Positions 1-8,798 of a stretch of DNA of 42,521 nucleotides are shown here, one piece after another. The first letter of the stretch is position 1; the number at the start of each line of letters is the position of its first letter. Under the pieces are notes generated by a model. The model did not search any database, had not been told where the DNA came from, and saw only the letters and a list, made by a program, of their open reading frames with translations. Made by a program: the position numbers and the translations under genes. The stretch is from Pseudomonadota bacterium (GTDB taxonomy: Bacteria > Pseudomonadota > Alphaproteobacteria > Micropepsales > Micropepsaceae), in NCBI GenBank assembly GCA_029778105.1, contig JAKOQZ010000140.1, positions 1 to 42,521 on the forward strand. Direction: 5' to 3'.

Positions 1-2
1 AC

Positions 3-551
3 ACCTGGCGCGCCGGCACGGAGCTGTTCTGGCGCGACTCGACCCAGGGCATGTTCGGCCTTGAAGTCGCCTATCAGACGCTGGATCAGGCTCAGTCGCT
101 GGACGGCGTGTTCGTCGGCCTGCGCGGCGAGTACTATTCGTCGGATGCCTTCACCTTCGGCGGCGGCGTGAACTACAACACGTTCGAGACCTCAGGCGTG
201 TCGATCGACACGTGGGGCGCCAATCTTTTCGGCACCTACTACGCCAACGAAAAGACCGGCATCTCGCTGCGCGGCAACTACGCCTCGTCCGATCTGCCGA
301 GCAGCTCGCCCGAGATCGACACCTGGGGCATCAGCGCCGACGTGGAATATCTGTTCCAGAACAATCTCTCGCTCACCGGCTCGATCGGCTACACGAGCAT
401 CGACGTCGTCAGCGATGACTTGTCGCGTCTGACGGTCGGCGCCAAGCTGAAGGTCTATTTCGGCACCGAAGGCTCGCTGGCCAACCAGCACCGCACGGGC
501 ACGCTGGAGCCGACCACGGCCGGCTTCAACCTGCCGTTCTTCGGCCTCTAA
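3..551 (+). CDS. Outer-membrane beta-barrel (porin-like) protein, 3' part
   Basis: The frame is open from the window edge, so the N-terminus lies upstream and only the last 182 residues are visible. They alternate polar and hydrophobic residues in short strands rich in Gly, Tyr, Phe and Trp, separated by Asp/Ser/Asn-rich turns. Two similar stretches contain an I-D-T-W-G core (about residues 68 and 111 of the visible part), suggesting repeated strand hairpins. This is what an outer-membrane barrel looks like, but the chain ends in a proline-containing tail (LPFFGL) rather than a classic final strand ending in Phe. A terminator follows 21 bases after the stop, so it ends a transcript. The exact family is not recognised; porin-like or surface-protein barrels are both possible. 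Confidence 0.6.
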   Translation, partial: TWRAGTELFWRDSTQGMFGLEVAYQTLDQAQSLDGVFVGLRGEYYSSDAFTFGGGVNYNTFETSGVSIDTWGANLFGTYYANEKTGISLRGNYASSDLPSSSPEIDTWGISADVEYLFQNNLSLTGSIGYTSIDVVSDDLSRLTVGAKLKVYFGTEGSLANQHRTGTLEPTTAGFNLPFFGL

Positions 552-572
552 GGCACGGTTCAGTCTGAAGGC

Positions 573-604
573 GGCGCGGGAGAGATCCCGCGCCGTTTTC
601 TTTT
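573..604 (+). terminator. Rho-independent terminator
   Basis: A perfect 8-bp stem (573-580 with 587-594, GGCGCGGG/CCCGCGCC) closes a 6-base loop and is followed by GTTTTCTTTT. It lies just after the barrel gene and separates it from the acyl-ligase operon. Confidence 0.85.
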
Positions 605-654
605 GCAGGCGCCGGCGGCTTGCGCGGCGCATTTCCTTCGCTCACAAGACGGCC

Positions 655-2094
655 ATGCGGATCGATCTTACGAAATTCGGCCATATCCACGATTTGAGCG
701 CGGGCGCGGCGCTGGGAGGCGAGGCGCTGTCGCAGGCTGTCGCGGGCAGGGCCGCGGTGCTGAGGGCCAAGGGTGCAGGCCGGGGCGCTACCGTCGCCAT
801 CGGGCATGGCGGCAGCCTTTCTTTTTTCATCGACCTGTTCGCCGTGTGGTCGTGCGGCGCGACGGCGGCGTGCATCGACGCGAGCCTGACGCCCGGCGAG
901 CGCGCCAATGTGTCGGCGTTCGCCAAGCCGCTCCTGGTGCTGGTTTCCAGCGATGCCGAGGCGGAGGGGTGGGGCGTTCCTGCGCTGAACCTCGCAGACG
1001 CGCCGTCTTCGGACGAGATGGTCGTCTCGCCGCAGTCGCATCTGGATGACGCGGCGGTCATCCTGTTTACGTCGGGCACGACGGGCGCGCCCAAGGGTGT
1101 CGTGCTGACGTTCCGGGCGCTGTTTGCGCGCATAGCGCTGAACCACGCGCATATCGGCAAGTCCGTGACGGGACGCGCGCTCGTCACGCTGCCCACGCAT
1201 TTCGGGCACGGCCTGATCGGCAACGCGCTGACGCCGCTGTTCGCCGGCGGCGAAATCGTGCTGGCGCCGCGCGGGCTTGGGCTGGCCAAGGAACTCGGGC
1301 GGCTGATCGACGCGGAGCGGATCACCTTCATGTCGTCGGTGCCGACGCTGTGGCGCATGGCGTTGAAGCTCTCCAACCCGCCGACGGGCGGGACATTGGC
1401 CCGCGTGCATGTCGGCTCGGCGCCGTTGTCATCGGCGCTTTGGCAGGACATCGCCGGCTGGTCCAGCGCGGAGACCGTCAACTGCCTCGGCATTACGGAG
1501 ACGTCGAACTGGATCGGCGGCGCCTCATCGGTGAAGGACGGGATCGAGGATGGGTTCGTCGGGCGCCCGTGGGGCGGCAGCGTCGCTGTCCGGCTGGACG
1601 ACGGACGCATCCTGTCGCACGGGGAAGGCGAGATCGTGGTGCAGACGCCATCGTTGATGGCGGGGTATCTGGACCGGCCCGATCTGACGGCTGCCGTGCT
1701 GGAAGACGGTTGGTATCGCACGGGCGATCAGGGACTTGTGGATGCGCGCGGGGTTACGGTCGCCGGGCGGATCAAGGACGAGATCAACCGGGCGGGCTTC
1801 AAGATCCAGCCGGCCGAGCTGGATATGCTGATCGAGCAGCACGAGGCGGTGGCGGAGGCATGCGCCTTTGCGATCCCGGACGCCGTGAGCGGCGAGATCG
1901 TGGGCGCGGCGGTGCGGTTCAAGCCCGGCGTCGCGGCGGACATGGAAAGCGTCAAGGCGTTCTGCCGCACACGGCTGCGCCGTGAGGCGACGCCGGAGCG
2001 CTGGTTCACGGTGGATGAAATTCCGCGCACCGCGCGCGGCAAGGTGAGCCGCGAAGCCGTGCGCCGTACGCTGATGGAGGGCGCGAAGCCATGA
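655..2094 (+). CDS. AMP-forming acyl ligase (ANL superfamily)
   Basis: The 479-residue product has the ANL adenylation motifs in order: the P-loop-like ILFTSGTTGAPKG (136-148), GITETSNW, WYRTGDQG, the hinge GRIKDEINRAGFKI, and a C-terminal RTARGKVSR with the conserved lysine at about 463. Such enzymes activate a carboxylate as acyl-AMP and pass it to a thiol, either CoA or a carrier-protein arm. It is shorter than typical acyl-CoA synthetases (500-600 residues), mainly in the N-terminal part. It overlaps the next gene by 4 bases and shares an operon with a GNAT and an acyl carrier protein, so loading of that carrier is the likely job (inference). The substrate cannot be read from the sequence. 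The ATG at 655 is chosen because the frame's conserved part starts soon after; its ribosome site is weak. Confidence 0.85.
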   Translation: MRIDLTKFGHIHDLSAGAALGGEALSQAVAGRAAVLRAKGAGRGATVAIGHGGSLSFFIDLFAVWSCGATAACIDASLTPGERANVSAFAKPLLVLVSSDAEAEGWGVPALNLADAPSSDEMVVSPQSHLDDAAVILFTSGTTGAPKGVVLTFRALFARIALNHAHIGKSVTGRALVTLPTHFGHGLIGNALTPLFAGGEIVLAPRGLGLAKELGRLIDAERITFMSSVPTLWRMALKLSNPPTGGTLARVHVGSAPLSSALWQDIAGWSSAETVNCLGITETSNWIGGASSVKDGIEDGFVGRPWGGSVAVRLDDGRILSHGEGEIVVQTPSLMAGYLDRPDLTAAVLEDGWYRTGDQGLVDARGVTVAGRIKDEINRAGFKIQPAELDMLIEQHEAVAEACAFAIPDAVSGEIVGAAVRFKPGVAADMESVKAFCRTRLRREATPERWFTVDEIPRTARGKVSREAVRRTLMEGAKP

Positions 2095-2678
2095 TGCGAC
2101 AGCCCCCGCCGCCGCGGATCAAACTGCTGAAGCTGGAGACGGAGCGCTTCATCCTGCGCAGCCTGACGCCGGCCGATGCGTCGGAGCGCTGGGCGTCCTG
2201 GCTGGCGGACCCGGAAGTGATGGGGCCGGTCAACACCGCGCCGCGCTCGATGACCCGCGAGGATCTGGCGCGCTACACGCAGCGTTTCGACCAGCAGACG
2301 CGGCTGCTGATCGGCATCTTCGATCGGGAGACCAAGCTGCATATCGGGCTCTATCAGATCGATGTGAACCCGCATCACCGCACGGCGAAGCTGAACGTGA
2401 TCGTGGGCGACAAGGATTTCTGGGGCCGCAAGGTGGTGCTGGAGACCCGGGCGGCGCTGCTGGACCATCTGTTCAGGTCGGGCGTGGAGAAGGTGATCGG
2501 GTCGCCGCTGGCGCGGAACTTCCCGGCGGTCTTCAATTACAAGGCGCAGGGTTGGCGCCTGGAAGGGATCATGAAGGGCCAGGTGCGGCACATGCATTCC
2601 AACGCGCGTCTCGACCAGTACGAGTTCGGCCTGCTGAAGGACGAATGGATCGCTCTCAAGAAGAAGGCCGGCGCATGA
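2091..2678 (+). CDS. GNAT family N-acyltransferase (RimJ/RimL-like)
   Basis: This 195-residue protein begins with the usual GNAT_3 entry, L-E-T-E-R-F-I-L-R-S-L (about 15-25), and has a motif-A-like segment VIVGDKDFWGRKVVLE (about 103-118), where the WGRKV stretch sits at the pyrophosphate-binding turn. The region NFPAVFNYKAQGWRLEG matches the late alpha/beta segment where many family members have N-x-x-S-x-x-x-x-x-x-G-F. Family members move acyl groups from CoA, or in some cases from an acyl carrier protein, to amines. Its start overlaps the ligase stop by 4 bases and its own stop overlaps the ACP start, so all three are translationally coupled. The acceptor could be an amino sugar, a peptide N-terminus or a small amine; nothing in the sequence decides. 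Confidence 0.85.
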   Translation: MMRQPPPPRIKLLKLETERFILRSLTPADASERWASWLADPEVMGPVNTAPRSMTREDLARYTQRFDQQTRLLIGIFDRETKLHIGLYQIDVNPHHRTAKLNVIVGDKDFWGRKVVLETRAALLDHLFRSGVEKVIGSPLARNFPAVFNYKAQGWRLEGIMKGQVRHMHSNARLDQYEFGLLKDEWIALKKKAGA

Positions 2679-2893
2679 GCCCGACTGACGTGAAAGCTTT
2701 CGTGGCCGAGGCGCTGCAGGTGGACGTGGCGGCGCTGGCCGACGATCTGCGCATCGGCGGGATCGACGCCTGGGACAGCCTGGCGCATATGCGCCTGCTG
2801 ACCGCGATCGAGGAGCGGTTGGGGAAGCCGCTGGACGCCGAGACCGCGGCCGGGATCGAAAGCCTTTCGGATATCCAGCGCGTGCTGGCCTAG
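2675..2893 (+). CDS. Acyl carrier protein (phosphopantetheine carrier)
   Basis: A 72-residue acidic helical protein with the carrier signature I-D-A-W-D-S-L-A-H (30-38). Ser35 in the DSL triplet is the expected 4'-phosphopantetheine attachment site. The ATG sits inside ATGA, overlapping the GNAT stop by 4 bases. It is clearly not the housekeeping AcpP: the sequence diverges, and no fatty-acid synthesis genes are nearby. Together with the upstream ligase and GNAT it suggests activate, load and transfer chemistry on a dedicated carrier (inference). Its TAG stop shares bases with the stop of the convergent MmgE/PrpD gene. Confidence 0.88.
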   Translation: MSPTDVKAFVAEALQVDVAALADDLRIGGIDAWDSLAHMRLLTAIEERLGKPLDAETAAGIESLSDIQRVLA

Positions 2894-4182
2894 GCGCGTA
2901 CGGTTCCCAGCATCAGGGACGGCAAAGGCGCATTCGCCTTTGGCATGGCGAGAATGGCGTCGATCAGCGGTTGCGGCTCGTCATAGCCGCCGAGCCGCAT
3001 GAGCATGGTCGCCTTGGCGACCATGTCGGCGCGGGAGAGCGGCGCTTCGGGATCGCCTTTGGCGTCGTGGCGGGATGCGGCGAGCTCGACGCCGTCGCTC
3101 AGCGTCACCTTTACGCCCGTACCCCAATGGACGGGATAAGCGGACGCATAGGGTTCGGCCTTGCTGAGCACGACTTTGGCCGCGCCGTCGCGGTGGCGGT
3201 CGCGGGCGGCGGCATCGAACGACGTGAAGTCGACGACGCCGTCGGCCAGGGCGGCGGCGACCGTGTGCTGGAGCGAGAATTTGGCCTGATATTCCGTGTC
3301 CGGATGAATGCGGTCGCAGACGTCGATGGCCGCGCCGTATGTCTCGACGAGCACGCGGGATATGGCGCGGTTGCCGATCTGCGGCGAGAGTTCGAGCGCT
3401 GCGTCGATCGCCGGGTGGGTGTGGCGGCAGCATGGCCACGGCTTGATCGACGTATCGTGAACCGCCCAGGGGGCCTGGGGCGCGGCGGTGACGGCACCGG
3501 GTTTCGGGTCGGGACAGAGGCCGGCGTAGAAGCCTTTCGGACCTTCCAGGATGGTCTCCGGTCCGGTGAAGGCCTGCCCGGCGAGCTCGGCGGCGAGCTG
3601 GCCGGATTCGGCGGCGCGGCCCGCATGGAGATGCTTCGACATGGCGCTCGAGGTCATGAATTCCCACAGGCCGCTCGATTGCGTGCCGGCGTTGCCGAGC
3701 GCCCAGGCGAAGGCGTCTTCGCTCAAGTCGAGCAGGCTGGCGCCGGCCGCCGCGCCGCCGAAGGGCCCGCAGGTCGCCGTGTTGTGCCAGATGCGGTAGT
3801 GGGCGGGGCCGACGCTGGCGCCGACCCGGCAGGCGGCCTCGAAACCCCAGATGATGGCTTTCAGCGTGGACGGGCCGTCGGCGCCGAGCCGCTCGGCGAG
3901 CGCCCATGCTGCAGGCACGACGACGCAGCCGGGGTGCACGACAGAAGCGCGGTGGAGATCGTCGGTTTCGTGGATGTGGGTCAGCGCGCCGATCATGAAG
4001 GCGCGCCCGAACGGTGCGCCGGCGGCATGGGCCTTGAGCAGAATCCCGCCCGGCTGGGAATTGACGCCGGCGACGGCGTTGGCGAGCGCGTCGAGCGTCA
4101 GCAGCGCGGCGGCCTCCAGATCCGGTCCGGTCACGGGTTTGGCGGCGATGAGGCGGGCGAGTTGTCGGGCGATGGCGGTCAT
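2890..4182 (-). CDS. MmgE/PrpD family protein
   Basis: The 430-residue product matches the MmgE/PrpD fold along its length. Visible features are the N-terminal helical region with LDALANAVAG, the H-E-T-D-D-L-H-R-A-S segment (about 70-79) with H-P-G-C following, a Gly/Ala-rich core (GPFGGAAAGASLL), and the later KPWPCCRHTHPAIDA segment typical of the family. Known members include 2-methylcitrate dehydratase and cis-aconitate decarboxylase, but most members have unknown substrates. No methylcitrate synthase or prpB is nearby, so a propionate role is not supported. Its stop overlaps that of the ACP gene by four bases, tail to tail; upstream, 53 bases separate it from the divergent HAD gene. Confidence 0.85.
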   Translation of the reverse strand: MTAIARQLARLIAAKPVTGPDLEAAALLTLDALANAVAGVNSQPGGILLKAHAAGAPFGRAFMIGALTHIHETDDLHRASVVHPGCVVVPAAWALAERLGADGPSTLKAIIWGFEAACRVGASVGPAHYRIWHNTATCGPFGGAAAGASLLDLSEDAFAWALGNAGTQSSGLWEFMTSSAMSKHLHAGRAAESGQLAAELAGQAFTGPETILEGPKGFYAGLCPDPKPGAVTAAPQAPWAVHDTSIKPWPCCRHTHPAIDAALELSPQIGNRAISRVLVETYGAAIDVCDRIHPDTEYQAKFSLQHTVAAALADGVVDFTSFDAAARDRHRDGAAKVVLSKAEPYASAYPVHWGTGVKVTLSDGVELAASRHDAKGDPEAPLSRADMVAKATMLMRLGGYDEPQPLIDAILAMPKANAPLPSLMLGTVRA

Positions 4183-4235
4183 GGCCTTTATGTGCCTTGA
4201 AATCGTCGCCGGTCCAAGCCAGACACCGCCCGCAC

Positions 4236-4949
4236 ATGACGTCCCATTCCCCAGCGCCGCTGACCACGATCGGCTTCGATGCCGACGATACGCTTTGGCA
4301 GAACGAACAGTTCTTCCGTCTGAACGAGGCGCGCTTCGCGGAGATGCTGCGACCTCATGCGCCCGGCATCGAAATCGAGCCGCGCCTGCTTGAGGCCGAG
4401 CGGCGCAACCTCGCGTTCTACGGGTTCGGCATCAAAGGCTTCGTGCTGTCGATGATCGAGACGGCGGTCGAACTGACCGAGGGGCGCATTCCGGCGCAGG
4501 TTATCGGCGAGATCCTTGCCATGGGGCGGGAGATGCTGCGCCATCCGGTTCACACGCTGCCGCATGTGCGTGAGACGCTTGAAGCGCTGCACGGGCAGTA
4601 CCGCATGGTGCTGATCACGAAGGGCGATCTGTTCGATCAGGAGCGCAAGCTGGCGGCGTCGGGGCTGGGCGAGCTGTTCGACGCGGTGGAGATCGTGAGC
4701 GACAAGTCGCAGGCGACGTATGAACGCATCTTTGCGCGGCACGGCGACGGCGCATCGCGGGCGATGATGGTGGGCAACTCGCTGAAGTCGGACGTGATCC
4801 CGGCGATCGCCGCCGGCGCATGGGGCGTCTTCGTGCCGCATCCGCTGACCTGGGTTCTGGAACATGCCGAGGAACCGGCGGACGCGCCGCGGTTCAGAAA
4901 GATCGCCGATCTGGGCGCATTGCCGGGGCTTTTGGCCGAGATCGTCTGA
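4236..4949 (+). CDS. HAD-superfamily hydrolase (phosphatase)
   Basis: The 237-residue product carries all four HAD motifs: FDADDTLW with nucleophile Asp15 and acid/base Asp17, a Thr in VLITKGD (motif II), a Lys in VSDKSQ (motif III) and MMVGNSLKSDVIPA (motif IV). The cap lies between motifs I and II, as in subclass I phosphatases such as phosphoglycolate phosphatases or nucleotidases. The frame could open earlier at 4197, but the ATG at 4236 places the catalytic strand at the usual distance from the N-terminus and avoids a basic, non-conserved leader. The substrate is not predictable. It is divergent from the PrpD gene and precedes rlpA by 54 bases. Confidence 0.85.
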   Translation: MTSHSPAPLTTIGFDADDTLWQNEQFFRLNEARFAEMLRPHAPGIEIEPRLLEAERRNLAFYGFGIKGFVLSMIETAVELTEGRIPAQVIGEILAMGREMLRHPVHTLPHVRETLEALHGQYRMVLITKGDLFDQERKLAASGLGELFDAVEIVSDKSQATYERIFARHGDGASRAMMVGNSLKSDVIPAIAAGAWGVFVPHPLTWVLEHAEEPADAPRFRKIADLGALPGLLAEIV

Positions 4950-5003
4950 GCGCGATGCGCCGCCTTGCGGCGTCACGTCCGCCTTCCGTAAGTTCCCCAC
5001 TGC

Positions 5004-5981
5004 ATGACCGTTGTGATTCCCGCGCGCCCGCGTCACGGCGCATTCCTGCGCCTTGCTGCCCTCGCCGCGCTGTCGGTGCTTGCGGCTGCGTGCGGTTCGA
5101 CGCGCTCGATGGGCGATGGCCCGGTGCCGAGCGGCGAGGGCGGACGCTACAAGGTGGGCAGCCCCTATGAGGTCGCCGGGGTCTGGTATTACCCGCAGGA
5201 AGACCCTCTCTACGACGAGACGGGCATCGCCTCGTGGTATGGCCGGGAGTTCGCGGGTCGCAAAACCGCCAATGGCGAGATCTTCAATCCCAAGGAAGTC
5301 AGCGCGGCGCACAAGACACTGCCCATGCCCACCAATGTGCGCGTGACCAACCTGGACACCGGCAAGTCGATCGTTGCGCGGGTCAACGATCGGGGGCCTT
5401 TCAAACCGGGCCGTATCATCGATCTGTCGGAGAAGGGGGCTGAGCTTCTGGGCTTCAAGGCGCAGGGCGTCGCCCGCGTGCGCGTGGAATTCCTTGGCAT
5501 CGCCGACCTGCCGGACGGCCGGCCGGGCAAGCGCGTGGCCGGCAAGGGCGATCATGCCGAAATCGGCGAAACCGTCGCCCGGGCCGCGCCGTCTGGCGCC
5601 GTGGAGGGCGGGGCGCTGCCGCCGCCGCCGGGCACCAGCGCGGCAGAGCCGGCCCGTCCGGCGGCGAGCGCACCCGCGCCGGTTCCGGTTCCCGTCGCCT
5701 CGCCGGTCGATCAGCCGGATGGAACCGTCACAGAAGTGGATGTGGCTTCGGTCAGCGGCATCTACGTGCAGGCGGGCGCGTTTCTGGCCAAGGAAAACGC
5801 CGACCGGCTGCTGACGCGGCTGACGCGCATCGCGAAATTCAAGATTTCGCCCAAGCGCCAGAACGGAAAGCTGTATTATCGAGTCCGCGTCGGACCGATT
5901 GCGTCGGTCGATGAGGCGGATGCCATTCTCGAGAAAGTGCTGATGGACGGCCAGAAGGGCGCGGCCATCGTCGTTGAGTAG
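5004..5981 (+). CDS. rlpA: RlpA-family septal lipoprotein (lytic transglycosylase) with SPOR domain
   Basis: The signal peptide ends in a lipobox, L-A-A-A-C, with the acylated cysteine at residue 30, so this is an outer-membrane lipoprotein. A double-psi beta-barrel domain (about 73-160) includes GIASWYG, KTANGE, H103 in AAHKTLPMPT and D129 in VNDRGPF. The 26-residue spacing of His and Asp matches the catalytic pair of Pseudomonas RlpA, which cuts glycan strands lacking stem peptides. A Pro/Ala-rich linker (about 190-245) leads to a C-terminal SPOR domain (about 250-322) that binds denuded septal peptidoglycan. The D-Ala-D-Ala carboxypeptidase follows after 9 bases. Activity is known for some RlpA proteins but not all, so the transglycosylase role is inferred. 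Confidence 0.93.
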   Translation: MTVVIPARPRHGAFLRLAALAALSVLAAACGSTRSMGDGPVPSGEGGRYKVGSPYEVAGVWYYPQEDPLYDETGIASWYGREFAGRKTANGEIFNPKEVSAAHKTLPMPTNVRVTNLDTGKSIVARVNDRGPFKPGRIIDLSEKGAELLGFKAQGVARVRVEFLGIADLPDGRPGKRVAGKGDHAEIGETVARAAPSGAVEGGALPPPPGTSAAEPARPAASAPAPVPVPVASPVDQPDGTVTEVDVASVSGIYVQAGAFLAKENADRLLTRLTRIAKFKISPKRQNGKLYYRVRVGPIASVDEADAILEKVLMDGQKGAAIVVE

Positions 5982-5990
5982 GAGTTGTCC

Positions 5991-7166
5991 ATGTTGACCC
6001 GATTTTTCGCAGCGGCGCTTCTGGCCCTCGGGCTGGCTGCACCGGCGGCAGCTTTCGAGACGATCGCGAAGACGGCGATCCTGATCGACTACGACACCGG
6101 AGAAACGCTCTACAGCAAGGACGCCGACAAGCGCGTCCCGCCCGCCTCGATGACGAAGCTGGTGCTGGCCGATGTGATCTTCTCGAAGCTGAAGTCGGGC
6201 GAGATCACCATGGACACCAAGTTCCGCGTCTCGGAGAAGGCGTGGAAAATGGGCGGCTCCAAGATGTTCGTGGAGCTCGGCACGGAAGTGCGCGTCGAGG
6301 ATCTGCTGCGCGGCATCATCATCCAGTCGGGCAACGACGCCTGCATCGTGATGGCCGAAGGCATCGCCGGGTCGGAAGAGGGCATGGTCGCGCTGATGAA
6401 TGCGCGGGCCCGCGAGTTGGGCATGAAGGATTCGCTGTTCCAGAACGTCACGGGCTGGCCGGCGGAGAACCACTATATGTCGGCGCGCGATCTTTCGACG
6501 ATCGCGCGGCACATCATCCAGACCTATCCCGAGTATTTTCACTTCTATTCGGAAAAGGAATTCACCTGGTCGGCCGGCTCGGGCATCAAGCCCGGCGAGG
6601 GCGACAAGGCGACGATCAGCCAGGGCAACCGCAATCCGCTGCTCTATGCGACGCCGCCGGGCGACGGCATGAAAACCGGCCACACGGATGAGGCCGGGTA
6701 CTGCCTGACCGGAACCGAAAAGCGCGGCGACCAGCGCATGATCATGGTGGTGACGGGCCTCGCCTCGGAAAAGGAGCGCGCGGAGGAGTCTGTTCGTTTC
6801 ATGGAGGCGGCGTTCAAGGAATTCCGCCGGTTCGATGTCTTCAAGCCGGGCGATGCCATCGCCGAAGCCGAAGTGTGGAACGGCGAGGCCGACAAGGTCG
6901 CTCTGACGGTGGCTCAGCCGCTGCGGCTCTATTTCACGCCTGAGGGCCGTCAGGGGCTGAAGGTGTCGTACAGCTATACGGCGCCCTTGAAGGCGCCGCT
7001 GGCGGCCGGGCAGGAAGTGGGCACGCTGACCATAGAGGCGCCTGGCTATGAGACGCGGAAGGTTCCGTTGGTGACGGCGGCTGAAGTGCCGGAGACGGGC
7101 ATCATCGGGCGGATCATGAACGCCGTGTCGCTGGAGCTCTTCGGCTATGAGGAGCCGCAGGGCTGA
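5991..7166 (+). CDS. D-alanyl-D-alanine carboxypeptidase (PBP5/DacA-DacC family)
   Basis: This periplasmic serine peptidase removes the terminal D-Ala from peptidoglycan stem peptides. The signal peptide ends near A-P-A-A-A-F (about residue 21). The three penicillin-binding motifs are present: S53-M-T-K56, S113-G-N115 and K228-T-G230. A beta-rich PBP5_C domain occupies about 270-360, and the C-terminal end (IIGRIMNAVSLELFGY) could form the amphipathic membrane anchor typical of the family. A TTG at 5985 would give an earlier start, but the GGAG at 5981-5984 is correctly spaced for the ATG at 5991 and would abut the TTG. The gene is packed between rlpA and tmk, consistent with one operon. Confidence 0.93.
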   Translation: MLTRFFAAALLALGLAAPAAAFETIAKTAILIDYDTGETLYSKDADKRVPPASMTKLVLADVIFSKLKSGEITMDTKFRVSEKAWKMGGSKMFVELGTEVRVEDLLRGIIIQSGNDACIVMAEGIAGSEEGMVALMNARARELGMKDSLFQNVTGWPAENHYMSARDLSTIARHIIQTYPEYFHFYSEKEFTWSAGSGIKPGEGDKATISQGNRNPLLYATPPGDGMKTGHTDEAGYCLTGTEKRGDQRMIMVVTGLASEKERAEESVRFMEAAFKEFRRFDVFKPGDAIAEAEVWNGEADKVALTVAQPLRLYFTPEGRQGLKVSYSYTAPLKAPLAAGQEVGTLTIEAPGYETRKVPLVTAAEVPETGIIGRIMNAVSLELFGYEEPQG

Positions 7167-7167
7167 G

Positions 7168-7800
7168 ATGACGCGCGGCTTCTTCATCGCGCTGGAAGGC
7201 GGCGAGGGAGCCGGCAAGTCGACGCAGGCGCGCCGCCTGGCCGAGACGCTGCGGGCCGGCGGCCGCGAAGTCGTCCAGACCCGCGAACCGGGCGGATCGC
7301 CAGGCGCGGAAGATATCCGCAAGCTGCTGGTCACCGGCGACGCCGCACGCTGGACGCCGCTGACCGAGGCGCTGCTGATGTACGCGGCCCGGGAAGATCA
7401 CCTGAACGCGACCATCCGTCCGGCGCTGGCGCGGGGCGCTGTGGTGATCTCGGACCGCTTTGCCGATTCATCCGAAGCCTATCAGGGGGCCGGCGGCGGC
7501 GTGCCGCTGGAGACCCTGAATGCGTTGCGGACGGCGGTGGTGGGCGCAGATGAGCCCGATCTGACTTTGATCTTCGATCTGCCGGTGGAGACCGGGCTTG
7601 CGCGCGCCGCGGCGCGTGGCGGCGACGCGCGCTTTGAGTCCAAGGGCGCGGACTATCACCAGCGTCTGCGCGACGCCTTTCTGGCAATCGCCGCCCGCCG
7701 CAAGGATACGGCCGTGCTGATCGACGCGGCGCAGAGCGAGGACGCCGTCGCCGAGGCGATCCGCATGCGGGTCGCCGACGCCATGGCGCGGCCGCGCTGA
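7168..7800 (+). CDS. tmk: Thymidylate kinase
   Basis: Phosphorylates dTMP to dTDP for DNA synthesis. The 210-residue length is normal for bacterial TMP kinases. The P-loop GGEGAGKST lies at about 10-18, the TREPGG segment follows, and SDRFADSSEAYQGAGGG carries the DR motif. The LID region around ARGGDARFESKG is present. The frame extends back to 7147, but the ATG at 7168 follows an AGGG five bases upstream and gives the expected N-terminus. It starts one base after the upstream stop, and its stop overlaps the holB start (TGATG). Confidence 0.96.
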   Translation: MTRGFFIALEGGEGAGKSTQARRLAETLRAGGREVVQTREPGGSPGAEDIRKLLVTGDAARWTPLTEALLMYAAREDHLNATIRPALARGAVVISDRFADSSEAYQGAGGGVPLETLNALRTAVVGADEPDLTLIFDLPVETGLARAAARGGDARFESKGADYHQRLRDAFLAIAARRKDTAVLIDAAQSEDAVAEAIRMRVADAMARPR

Positions 7801-8798
7801 TGTCGGAGGCCGCCGAGTCCGATCGCCTGGAAGGCTGGCCGCACCCGCGTGAGGCGACACGGCTGATCGGGCACGGCGATGCCGAGGCGACGTTGTTGAA
7901 GGCCGTGAACGGGAAGATGCCCCATGCCTGGGTCTTCGGCGGATTGAAGGGCATCGGCAAGGCGACGCTGGCCTGGCGGTTGGCCAAGGCTCTGCTGCAG
8001 CGTGGCCGGGACAGGTCGCCGCTGGCCAGCCTGGATAGTGACGCTGCACATCCCGCGGTGCGCCGCCTGATGTCGGGCGCGCAAGGCGATGTGCTGTCGC
8101 TGAAGCGGCCGACAGACCCCAAGACGGGCAAGATCAAGAACGATCTTACGGTCGATGAAGTCCGCAGGCTGGGCGAATTCTATGCGCGACATGCGGGCGA
8201 GGGCGGCACGCGCATCGCCATCGTCGACAGCGCGGACGATCTCAACCGCAACGCCGCCAACGCATTGCTGAAGACGCTGGAGGAGCCGCCGCCGGACAGT
8301 CTGCTGATCCTCATCGCGCACCGGCCGCGCGCTCTTCTGCCTACGATCCGGTCGCGCTGCCGGATGCTGATGATGTCGCCGCTGAACGAGACCGACATGA
8401 CGACGGCGCTCAATCTGATTGCGCCGGATATGAAGGACCGCGCGCAATTGGCGCGGTTGTCGGCGGGAAGTGTCGGCGGGGCGCTGGAGATGTCGGCTTA
8501 TGACGGCGCGGGGCTGGACGCGAGCCTGAAGGCCATCGTGGCGCGGCGCGGCCGGGACGCCAGCGCGGCCCATGCGCTCGCCAACGATCTGGCGGCAGCA
8601 GGCGGCGCGCCGCGCTTCCGGTTGTTCATCGACCGGGTTCAGGCGGGCTTCGCCGATGCCGCCCGGCGCGGCGATCGCGCGGCGCTGGAGGCCTGGAAGA
8701 TGGCGGGCGATCTGGCCCGGGCCGAAGACAGCCTCAATATCGACAAGCGCAGCATCGTGCTGCGGCTGCTGGAGCGCTACGCCGCGCTTACGGCCTAG
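7800..8798 (+). CDS. holB: DNA polymerase III subunit delta'
   Basis: Part of the clamp loader that places the beta clamp on DNA. The 332-residue protein has the AAA+ features of delta': a Walker-A-like [13 protein letters not shown] near 47-59, the VDEVRRL segment, [24 protein letters not shown] (a sensor and Walker B region lacking the usual catalytic acid), and the SRC motif IRSRCRML. Delta' does not hydrolyse ATP, which fits the altered P-loop surroundings. The gene overlaps tmk by one base. Its TAG stop is shared, tail to tail, with the minus-strand oxidoreductase gene. Confidence 0.93.
   Translation: MSEAAESDRLEGWPHPREATRLIGHGDAEATLLKAVNGKMPHAWVFGGLKGIGKATLAWRLAKALLQRGRDRSPLASLDSDAAHPAVRRLMSGAQGDVLSLKRPTDPKTGKIKNDLTVDEVRRLGEFYARHAGEGGTRIAIVDSADDLNRNAANALLKTLEEPPPDSLLILIAHRPRALLPTIRSRCRMLMMSPLNETDMTTALNLIAPDMKDRAQLARLSAGSVGGALEMSAYDGAGLDASLKAIVARRGRDASAAHALANDLAAAGGAPRFRLFIDRVQAGFADAARRGDRAALEAWKMAGDLARAEDSLNIDKRSIVLRLLERYAALTA

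Noticed and set aside
4188-7334. A 1048-codon open frame on the minus strand
   Set aside because: It lies opposite rlpA, the carboxypeptidase and the HAD gene, which have clear domains. Its translation is Arg/His/Asp-rich low-complexity text typical of an antisense frame in GC-rich DNA.
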